Assembly (NCBI GenBank): GCA_002839245.1 | Contig: PGXR01000083.1 | Location: 1 to 11,762, forward strand | Direction of reading: 5' to 3' | Length of the DNA: 11,762 nucleotides | Source of the DNA: Spirochaetae bacterium HGW-Spirochaetae-7 | GTDB lineage: Bacteria; Spirochaetota; Spirochaetia; Treponematales; UBA12059 | In this document: piece after piece, positions 5,914 to 11,762 of the stretch | Layout: every line of letters begins with the position of its first letter | Numbering within the stretch: the first letter of the stretch is position 1 | Notes under the pieces: model-generated | Told to the model about the DNA's origin: nothing | Databases searched by the model: none | What the model saw: only the letters and a program-made list of their open reading frames with translations | Translations under genes and position numbers: made by a program

Positions 5914-6993
5914 ATGAAGGCATTCCTGGTTCGCAGCGCCTTCCTTTGCGCGATGGCTTTCTCCTGTGTCGGTGCCTGGGCTCAGGGTGCGGTAGCCGCC
6001 ACCATCGAGTTCTCCAGCGGGGACGATATCGTCGTCATACGGAGCGGCAAACGCCTGCCTTTCAAGGATTCCATCGGCCTCGAACTTCTGCAGGGCGACC
6101 AGGTCCAGACAGGCAAGGGTGTTTTCGTTGAAATTCGGCTGGGCACGGGTAGCACGATCCTGAAGCTCGCCGAGAACACCACGTTCCTGCTCGAGCGTCT
6201 TGAAAGCGGCCAGACCTCGCTGCAGCTCGTCTATGGCAGGATGCGGGCCAAAGTAGAGAAGCTGGCCGGCACCGATTCGTTCTCGGTACGCAGCCCGCAG
6301 GCGGTAGCGGGTGTCAGGGGGACGGATTTTGGCCTCGACGTCATCGCCTCGCGGTCGGTAGTCGCCGCAGCCACCATGACGAGGGCGTACTGTTTCGAGG
6401 GTTCCGTCGAGATAGTCGTTTACGTCCGGTCTACCGCACAGGCGGCGGAGTCCCTGGAGGCTATTCCCAGATCCTACATCATCGGCGCCGGGGAAATGGT
6501 GAAGATAGAAGGCGATCCGGGCAAGTCGGACGCCGTCAAGCAACCGTTGGAAGAATCGATCCGCTCCTTCTGGAAAGCCAACGACTATAAGTCTGAAGAG
6601 GACGAGGCGCTACCTGACGCCGCGGCATCAACTTCCGGCGCCGCTGTCGACTCAGGAAAGGCCGCGTTGGACGCAGGGGCGTCATTCGAACAGGGCTTCG
6701 CGCGGGGTTACGATGCCGCGCGCCTTGAATTCGGCCGGGATCCGGGAATTGCGCAGGATGGCTTCCTGAGCCGGTCAGAAGCCGACGCCATACGAGCGGC
6801 CGCCCGATTGCAGGCTGGCGGCATAGTCGCGGGAAGCTTGATAAGCACGATAGCCGCAGGCTCGGCTGTCTACGGATTCTTCCTCCTTGACGCGGGCGAC
6901 ACCGACGGGGGTGTCCTGGCGCTTCGGGCGAGCGCCATCATGAGCGCCACCGCCATACCCTTCCTGGTGATGTCGCTGTTCGCCAAGCCCTGA
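5914..6993 (+). CDS. Exported FecR-domain protein with C-terminal membrane hairpin
   Basis: The product has 359 residues, with the start set by GGAGG 7 nt upstream. Residues 1-24 form a Sec signal peptide with a likely cut after AWA-Q or AWAQ. Residues about 30-150 form a FecR domain: GDxVQTGKGVFVEIRLGTGSTILKL followed by the diagnostic SVRSPQAVAGVRGTDFGLD (124-142). A second beta-rich part runs to about 200, with GAGEMVKI (191-198). Residues 205-300 are acidic, Ala-rich and probably helical. Two hydrophobic helices end the protein (about 302-325 and 335-356), separated by LDAGDTDGG. Classical FecR has a cytosolic N-terminus and signals to a FecI sigma factor. This one has no sigma-factor neighbour and reversed anchoring, so it is more likely a periplasmic binding or structural protein. 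Its stop lies 1 nt from that of the convergent ABC gene. Confidence 0.8.
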   Translation: MKAFLVRSAFLCAMAFSCVGAWAQGAVAATIEFSSGDDIVVIRSGKRLPFKDSIGLELLQGDQVQTGKGVFVEIRLGTGSTILKLAENTTFLLERLESGQTSLQLVYGRMRAKVEKLAGTDSFSVRSPQAVAGVRGTDFGLDVIASRSVVAAATMTRAYCFEGSVEIVVYVRSTAQAAESLEAIPRSYIIGAGEMVKIEGDPGKSDAVKQPLEESIRSFWKANDYKSEEDEALPDAAASTSGAAVDSGKAALDAGASFEQGFARGYDAARLEFGRDPGIAQDGFLSRSEADAIRAAARLQAGGIVAGSLISTIAAGSAVYGFFLLDAGDTDGGVLALRASAIMSATAIPFLVMSLFAKP

Positions 6994-6994
6994 G

Positions 6995-8797
6995 CTAGTT
7001 GGTGGCGGGGGCATCGCTGCGCCTGCCCATGTGTTCCTCTATGAATGTCCGGTACCAGGGCAACTCGAGCAGTTCCTCGTGTGTTCCGAAGCCTCGCGCC
7101 TTTCCATCCTCGAGGTACAAGACCTTGTCGACATACTGCAATGTAGAGAGGCGGTGCGAGACTATGACGAAGGTGAGCTCCTCGTTCATTTCGTCGAGCC
7201 GCCGCATCAGCCGTTCCTCGTTCGAGGCGTCGAGGCTTGCCGTGATGTCGTCGAACAGCAGGAGCTGAGGCTGTCTCGCCACGGCCCTGGCGATCGCCAT
7301 CCGCTGCTTCTGCCCGCCCGAGAGGCTGACCCCCCGCTGGCCGACTACGGTCTTCTCGCCGTCAGAAAACGAAGCCAGTTCATCGTGCAGCTGCGCCGTC
7401 TCGACGGCCGACGAGAACAGGGCGTCGCCTGGAGCGTCGGAACCGAAATCCACGTTCTCCCTCAGCGTCCCGGAGAAAAGCAGCGCCTCCTGCGGTACGT
7501 AGCCAAGCCTCGCCCGGTATGACTGAAGGTCCGCCTCGCGCAGGTCGATGCCGTTGACGCGCACCGTTCCTTCGCGGGGAGGCAGCACTCCGAGCAGTAT
7601 CTTCACGAGCGTCGACTTGCCAGCGCCTACGGGGCCGATGACGCCGATGCGCTCGCCCCGGCGGATCTTCATGGAAATGCCCGACAAGGCGTCACCCGGC
7701 CGGTCGCCGTAACCGAATGAGACCCCGTCAAGGTCCACAGCCTCGATCGCGGCAACGGAGACGGGCCGGGACGGTATTGCCGGTTCGGGGAAAGCGGCCA
7801 GTTCCTCGAGCCGGTCAATATTGACGAAGGCCCTTTTGCCCGACACGAAGAGCTGGGGAATGTCGAGGATGGGATAGATGAGCATGGACAGATAGGTGTA
7901 GAAGGCATAGAAAGTGCCTATCGAAATGCTTCCCTTGACCGCCATGATGCCGCCCGCGAACACGATGCCTACCTGTGCCACATAGTCGATGTACTGATAT
8001 ATCAGGTGCAGTACTATCTCGAGCCTGGCGACGGCCATTTCGGTGGTCCAGCGAGTCGAGAGCACCTCCGAAAAGAAGCGTTCGTACTTGTCCTCGCAGG
8101 CGTACGCCTTGATGATGCGCACGCCGGAGAAGCTCATCTCGAGCCGCGTGTTGATGGCGCTTATGGCCTGCTGGTTCTTCTCGAAGGTATCGTAGATCCT
8201 GTCCTGGGTTATGTAGAACAGCGCTATCATCAGGGGCAGGGGTACGAGCGAGAACAGCGTCAGGCGCCAGTCGAGGAGGAACATCGCGCCCAGGCAGAAC
8301 GCCACCTTGCTGATCGACTCTATCGCGCGGAAAATGCCCGAGCACAGGAACCACGACAGCTTTGGAAAATCATACAGATCGTCTGTCAACCTGGTCACGA
8401 TGTCGCCCGAGGAGAATTCAGCGAAGAACGCGTGATCCTTGCCGAGCACCTTCCTGAAGTATTTATCCCTGATGTCGTGCTCGAATATAGAGTTGGTCAC
8501 GCCCCTGATCCCGGGGAACAGCGACGCGACGAGCCCGCCGAGTCCAACGGCGACGAAGACCATGAGCAACCGGTCGACCTGGCGCATCGGGTCGGTGTCG
8601 CCGGGTTTCTCCACCAGAGCCTGTATCATGTCCAGCAGACGCTTCGACAGGTACGGATACGTGACCGCAACGGCGCTCGACAGGAGCGTGAGGAGGAAAA
8701 GTCCTACGATAAGAGCGCGCTTCTCGTTCCACAGGCGCCCGACCCATCTGATGTGGTCGACGCGGGGAGCGCCGGTGTTTTCTGCAATGCCGTTCAT
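6995..8797 (-). CDS. ABC exporter half-transporter, degenerate-site subunit (MdlA/TM287-like)
   Basis: The product has 600 residues. The ATG at 8797 overlaps the stop of the upstream ABC gene (ATGA), with GGAG 8 nt before it. The N-terminal part (about 20-325) is a six-helix type IV exporter membrane domain, with DIRDKYFRKVL and WRLTLFSLVPLPLM segments typical of the family. The ATPase domain has A-loop region FGYG (361-364), Walker A GPVGAGKST (388-396), Q-loop Gln436, canonical signature LSGGQ (492-496), Walker B LLLFDD (512-517) and H-loop His548. The catalytic glutamate after Walker B is Asp517. The same change marks the degenerate-site subunit of heterodimeric exporters such as TM287/288, LmrCD and BmrCD. 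Its intact signature should complete the partner's active site. Substrate cannot be read from sequence; lipids or drugs are usual for the family. Confidence 0.9.
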   Translation of the reverse strand: MNGIAENTGAPRVDHIRWVGRLWNEKRALIVGLFLLTLLSSAVAVTYPYLSKRLLDMIQALVEKPGDTDPMRQVDRLLMVFVAVGLGGLVASLFPGIRGVTNSIFEHDIRDKYFRKVLGKDHAFFAEFSSGDIVTRLTDDLYDFPKLSWFLCSGIFRAIESISKVAFCLGAMFLLDWRLTLFSLVPLPLMIALFYITQDRIYDTFEKNQQAISAINTRLEMSFSGVRIIKAYACEDKYERFFSEVLSTRWTTEMAVARLEIVLHLIYQYIDYVAQVGIVFAGGIMAVKGSISIGTFYAFYTYLSMLIYPILDIPQLFVSGKRAFVNIDRLEELAAFPEPAIPSRPVSVAAIEAVDLDGVSFGYGDRPGDALSGISMKIRRGERIGVIGPVGAGKSTLVKILLGVLPPREGTVRVNGIDLREADLQSYRARLGYVPQEALLFSGTLRENVDFGSDAPGDALFSSAVETAQLHDELASFSDGEKTVVGQRGVSLSGGQKQRMAIARAVARQPQLLLFDDITASLDASNEERLMRRLDEMNEELTFVIVSHRLSTLQYVDKVLYLEDGKARGFGTHEELLELPWYRTFIEEHMGRRSDAPATN

Positions 8798-10563
8798 CGT
8801 ACAATCTCCGTATCCGCTTCTAGGTCGGGGAACTGAAGCCGCACCAGCTCGCGGTATTCTGGAAGCGCCTCGACGAGCTCCTCGTGCCTGCCTTGCGCGA
8901 TGATTCGCCCGTCCTTGAAGAACAGTATCCTGTCCGCTTTCAGTATGGACGAGAGCCGGTGCGCAACGATGACGGCGGTACGGCCGGCGAGCAGGACCTC
9001 GAGGCTTTCCTGGATGCGGCGTTCGGTCGCTACGTCGACGCTCGCCGTCGCCTCGTCCATGATCACGAGCTCGGCTCCGAAGGCGACCGCCCTGGCGAAG
9101 GACAGGAGCTGCTTCTCGCCCGTCGACAGGTTGGAGCCTCGCTCGTGAAGCTCGGTCCCTATGCCGTCGGGCAGCCTGGCGACGAAATCGTCGGCGTGCA
9201 CCGTCGCCAATGCCGAGGCCACCGCGTCGCTGTCGATTTCCTCGTCGTATACCCTGACGTTCTCGAGTATGGTGCCGGGGAACAGGAATATGTCCTGCAG
9301 CACCAGCCCCACCTTCCGCCGCCACTCGTGCAGCGCCAGAGACGAAAGGGGGACTCCGTCTACCAGGATCGAGCCCCCGGTCGCCTCGTAGAAGCGGCAG
9401 AGGAGGCTGACAGTCGTCGTCTTGCCCGACCCCGAAGCGCCAACCAGGGCGATGGTCTGGCCCTTGCTTATCGTGAAGGAGATATGGTCGAGCACCTTCT
9501 CGCCGGCCTTGTATTCGAAGGAGACGTCCCTGAATTCAATTTCGCGTTCGAAAGACGGCGCCACGCCGGAGCCCGACGGCTCGGGTGGAATGTCCATGAT
9601 CCCGAAGATCCGTCCCAGGGCTACCCGCGCCTGCTGGATGCCGCGGATGTTCTCCCCGATGTTGTACAGCGGTTCGAAGAGGCGCATCCCGTATTCGATG
9701 AACACCAGCAGCGTCCCGACGGTCAGGGCCCCGGCGATGACGCCGGGCGCGACAAGCCTTATGATGAGCACGATGAACATGGGGCCGCCGAGGAAGCTCA
9801 TGGCTCCCATCGCCGAGTACTCGACCAGGCCCGCCTTCATTTCTGCGTCGCGTTTTTCCCTGCTCGCGGCTTCAAGCCTGCCGGCCGCGTAGGCGGTCCT
9901 GTTGAAGGCCTGGACCACTTCGATGCCCTGCACGAATTCGGTCGCGATTGCGGTGATCTCCGCGTACTTCTTCCGGCTCTTCTCGTAAAGCGGCCTGAGC
10001 TTGTCAAACACCAAGAAGAACGCCGCGAGGAAGAACGGCGACGGAATGAATATGAGGGCGGCAACCCTCGCGTCCATCGAGAAGAATACAGCGAACATGC
10101 CCAGGAAGTAGATTACGTTGCCCACGAGCATGATGCCCGTCTCGCTGAAGAGCAGCTTGACTTTCTCGGTATCGTTCTCGACCCGCGCCATCAGCTCTCC
10201 CACCGGGTGCCTGTCGAAATAGGCGACCGGCAGGGTTAGAAGGTGAGCGAAAAGGTCCCGCTTGATGTTGGTTACGACGTTGAGGCCGAGCCTGACGATT
10301 ATGGTCGTCTGGAAATAGGTCAGCGCACCCATGACGATGATGATGAGCAGGTACAGGAGTGCGTATTTCATCATCTGGCCCAAGTCCTTGGCCGGTATCG
10401 CGTCGTCGACCAGTGCCCGCAGGATGAGCGGGCCGGCAAGCCTGGCGACGGTCGCGAGCATCATGGCTCCGAAGCCCGCCAGGAACAGGCCCCACCATGA
10501 AGACAGGTACGAGAAGAATCGCCTGAAGCCGTCGATACGGCCGCCTTTTTGTTTTGTACGCAT
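8794..10563 (-). CDS. ABC exporter half-transporter, catalytic-site subunit (MdlB/TM288-like)
   Basis: With the start at 10563 the product has 589 residues. A 41-codon extension to 10686 lies upstream of the probable promoter and is rejected. The membrane domain spans about 20-325, with FDRHPVGELMARVENDTEKV (117-136) as the usual intracellular-loop motif. The ATPase domain has Walker A GASGSGKTT (375-383), Q-loop Gln423, Walker B LVIMDE with catalytic Glu504, and H-loop His535. The signature is LSTGEK (479-484) instead of LSGGQ. In a heterodimer this altered signature would face the Asp-containing Walker B of the partner, giving one degenerate ATP site, while Glu504 pairs with the partner's LSGGQ in the working site. 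The 4-nt ATGA overlap with the next gene supports obligate pairing. There is no Shine-Dalgarno; see the promoter entry. A homodimer is unlikely because of the complementary defects. Confidence 0.9.
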   Translation of the reverse strand: MRTKQKGGRIDGFRRFFSYLSSWWGLFLAGFGAMMLATVARLAGPLILRALVDDAIPAKDLGQMMKYALLYLLIIIVMGALTYFQTTIIVRLGLNVVTNIKRDLFAHLLTLPVAYFDRHPVGELMARVENDTEKVKLLFSETGIMLVGNVIYFLGMFAVFFSMDARVAALIFIPSPFFLAAFFLVFDKLRPLYEKSRKKYAEITAIATEFVQGIEVVQAFNRTAYAAGRLEAASREKRDAEMKAGLVEYSAMGAMSFLGGPMFIVLIIRLVAPGVIAGALTVGTLLVFIEYGMRLFEPLYNIGENIRGIQQARVALGRIFGIMDIPPEPSGSGVAPSFEREIEFRDVSFEYKAGEKVLDHISFTISKGQTIALVGASGSGKTTTVSLLCRFYEATGGSILVDGVPLSSLALHEWRRKVGLVLQDIFLFPGTILENVRVYDEEIDSDAVASALATVHADDFVARLPDGIGTELHERGSNLSTGEKQLLSFARAVAFGAELVIMDEATASVDVATERRIQESLEVLLAGRTAVIVAHRLSSILKADRILFFKDGRIIAQGRHEELVEALPEYRELVRLQFPDLEADTEIVR

Positions 10564-10572
10564 TTCGCGACG

Positions 10573-10602
10573 ACTATATCGCGGCCTATCGAGGACGGTA
10601 AA
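10573..10602 (-). promoter_or_regulatory. Promoter of the ABC exporter pair, apparently leaderless
   Basis: On the minus strand, TATAGT (10578-10573) lies 9 nt before the ATG at 10563, with TTTACC (10602-10597, 4/6 matches) 18 nt further upstream. No Shine-Dalgarno is present. The -10 is bracketed by the inverted repeat CGCGA-N8-TCGCG (10566-10570 and 10579-10583), a possible operator. Confidence 0.45.
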
Positions 10603-10680
10603 GGGACAGAATCTATATAGTGCTGATACCACAGTCGAGTCTTTTCCCGATCGCTGCCTGGGCAGGTGCGCGCGGGATAC

Positions 10681-10694
10681 CGACATCCATGTCG
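10681..10694. repeat. Perfect 14-bp palindrome upstream of the CsgG-like gene promoter
   Basis: CGACAT-CC-ATGTCG has perfect 6-bp arms and a 2-bp centre. It ends 9 bp before the -35 box of the plus-strand promoter, a position that suits an activator or repressor dimer. No binding protein can be named from sequence. Confidence 0.45.
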
Positions 10695-10703
10695 TGAATT
10701 GGC

Positions 10704-10732
10704 TTGACAGGACGGATAGAGGGATCTATACC
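10704..10732 (+). promoter_or_regulatory. Sigma70-type promoter of the CsgG-like gene
   Basis: A consensus TTGACA (10704-10709) and TATACC (10727-10732) are separated by exactly 17 nt, with a predicted RNA start near 10739. This leaves a leader of about 60 nt ending in AGGAG (10790-10794), 6 nt before the ATG at 10801. Confidence 0.6.
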
Positions 10733-10800
10733 GAAATTTACAAGATCAAGTGAACAGCGGCTATTTCTTCAGGCGTTCATTCCTTCGACAGGAGTTTGCC

Positions 10801-11762
10801 ATGAAAATCAGGATGCTGGCATCTTTAGTATCCCTGTTGGCGATTTCCGCGGCCTTCGCGGAACCTTCGCCGGCCCTGCGCACCGGCGTCGTACAATTCG
10901 AGATAAAGAACGATATCGGGCTCGAGAATGCGGGCGTGATAATACCGGAAATACTGGCGACGTACCTCAAGGGCTTCAGCAAGTACAACCTTATCGAGAG
11001 GGTGCTGCTGAGCAAGGTGTTCGAAGAGCACGAACTTCAGTTGAGCGGTGCCATAGATGAAAAAATGGCAGTACAGGTCGGCCGGATTTTCGGCGTAGAG
11101 GCATTGGTCACCGGTTCCGCGATGAAGATAGGGAAGACGATATCCATCGCCGGAAGGACGATAGATACTCAGACCGGCGAGATACTGGCTTCCGGGACGG
11201 TGACGTTCACCGATATCAATACCATAGAGCTTTATCTGGAAGAGTTGGCGAACCTCCTTGCAGGGGTCTCGAAGGATGAGCTCAACAAGAGACGGGTAGC
11301 GCATGAACTGTCAAAGAGCAAGTACGGCGCCAGGCTGGGAGCGGGCTTTGCGCAGACCCAGGGTGGATCCAGCGGAATGGCGGGCATGCTCATCAGCCTT
11401 TTTGGGCAGACAAAATACTTTGACGCAGAATTTACCGGCATCGCTCCGGTTCTTGGAAACGCCCCCATGATCATGACGATTATGAATTTCAATCCGTTTA
11501 CCCATTTCGGTTTCGGAGCCGGATATCTTTTCAACAGCGACGAACTCGATAGATCCGAGTTGGAACGAAAGAGCGGACAGTATCACTCGCTCCTGTTTGG
11601 CATCAACATAAGGGCTACGGCTTCCCTGAGGGGAGGTATTTATATGGGACCTACCATCGCCTCGAACATAGGATATGCGAACTGGCCCGGCGGCGTAAAA
11701 GAATTTATCGGAAGCTATTGGGGCGGGTTTGCCATTGCGGGGCTTATTCCACCGGCCATCAT
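10801..11762 (+). CDS. Secreted CsgG-like protein with beta-barrel-like C-terminal region (3' end outside window)
   Basis: The frame is open from the ATG at 10801 to the window edge (320 codons and two bases). The start is supported by AGGAG 6 nt upstream. Residues 1-20 form a Sec signal peptide ending AFA; there is no lipobox cysteine. Residues about 26-155 follow the pattern of CsgG and related outer-membrane-associated proteins: VVQFEIKNDIG, a helix with IPEILATYL, KYNLIERVLLSKVFEEHEL (61-79), IFGVEALVTGS (96-106) and TIDTQTGEI (120-128). From about 176 it changes to alternating glycine/aromatic strands (YGARLGAGF, HFGFGAGYLF, GINIRATASLRGGIYMGP), which suggests an outer-membrane barrel. 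Base composition is near 50% G+C compared with about 65% in neighbours. CsgG itself is a lipoprotein without such a domain, so the role here is inferred as envelope-associated only. Confidence 0.7.
   Translation, partial: MKIRMLASLVSLLAISAAFAEPSPALRTGVVQFEIKNDIGLENAGVIIPEILATYLKGFSKYNLIERVLLSKVFEEHELQLSGAIDEKMAVQVGRIFGVEALVTGSAMKIGKTISIAGRTIDTQTGEILASGTVTFTDINTIELYLEELANLLAGVSKDELNKRRVAHELSKSKYGARLGAGFAQTQGGSSGMAGMLISLFGQTKYFDAEFTGIAPVLGNAPMIMTIMNFNPFTHFGFGAGYLFNSDELDRSELERKSGQYHSLLFGINIRATASLRGGIYMGPTIASNIGYANWPGGVKEFIGSYWGGFAIAGLIPPAI

Noticed and set aside
5797..6543. Upstream extension of the unknown gene's frame to 6543
   Set aside because: It lies antisense to the FecR gene and across both divergent promoters; the promoter at 5807-5835 fixes the start at 5796.
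8798..9325. Upstream extension of the degenerate-site ABC subunit's frame
   Set aside because: It overlaps the other ABC gene in another frame; the ATGA overlap and GGAG site fix the start at 8797.
8884..10239. 451-codon open frame on the plus strand opposite the ABC catalytic subunit
   Set aside because: Antisense to a clearly recognisable ABC gene; the residue composition (Asp, Glu, Arg, His, Gln rich, no domains) is that of a GC-rich shadow frame.
10651..10669. CTGCC-TG-GGCAG hairpin between the ABC genes and the CsgG-like gene
   Set aside because: The short 2-nt loop and absence of a T-run make it neither a terminator nor a convincing RNA structure.
10564..10686. 41-residue N-terminal extension of the catalytic ABC subunit
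   Set aside because: The extension has no family similarity and spans the likely promoter; the ATG at 10563 starts the normal basic N-terminus and first helix.
1..11762. Search for a defence island, phage, insertion sequence, CRISPR array or tRNA
   Set aside because: No transposase or integrase motifs, regularly spaced repeats, terminal inverted repeats or tRNA-like folds were seen; all long stretches are explained by the listed genes.

Overview
The window is about 11.8 kb of GC-rich, densely packed bacterial chromosome. Protein styles point to a Gram-negative-type (diderm) bacterium, and I favour a spirochaete (Spirochaetota, Treponema/Spirochaeta relatives). This is an inference from the MurD variant, a FecR protein with no sigma-factor partner, a CsgG-like secreted protein and a GldG/DUF4340 pair; no rRNA or other decisive marker is present.

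Layout. (1) 1-1411, plus strand: the end of a GldG-type ABC auxiliary protein overlaps a DUF4340 membrane-anchored protein by ATGA. These are the last genes of an exporter operon that begins outside the window. (2) 1386-2585, minus strand: a membrane-anchored protein with a degenerate GGDEF-like domain, convergent with and overlapping the DUF4340 gene. (3) 2638-3468, plus strand: a stand-alone MEMO-family protein, divergent from the GGDEF-like gene with overlapping promoter elements. (4) 3465-5796, minus strand: a two-gene operon in which an unrecognised soluble protein overlaps murD. It converges on the MEMO gene at a shared CTAG stop. (5) 5914-6993, plus strand: an exported FecR-domain protein with a C-terminal membrane hairpin, divergent from the operon. 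(6) 6995-10563, minus strand: two ABC-exporter half-transporters overlapping by ATGA. They look like a heterodimer with one normal and one degenerate ATP site. (7) 10801-11762, plus strand: the start of a secreted CsgG-like protein whose later part looks like a beta-barrel. Its base composition is lower in G+C, and it runs off the window.

Coordination. There are three minus-strand transcription units whose first gene lies in the window: GGDEF-like, unknown-murD and the ABC pair. All three have a -10-like hexamer only 8-10 nt before the ATG and no Shine-Dalgarno sequence, so they look leaderless. The plus-strand genes whose starts are visible (DUF4340, MEMO, FecR, CsgG-like) have Shine-Dalgarno sequences. 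The convergent pairs overlap or are 1 nt apart, which leaves no space for separate terminators.

I see no phage, transposon, CRISPR, tRNA or rRNA and no recognisable defence system. The most interesting material is the unknown gene upstream of murD, the CsgG-like/barrel protein, the FecR protein with unusual topology, and the leaderless-promoter pattern. Every stretch over 300 bases is covered by a gene.
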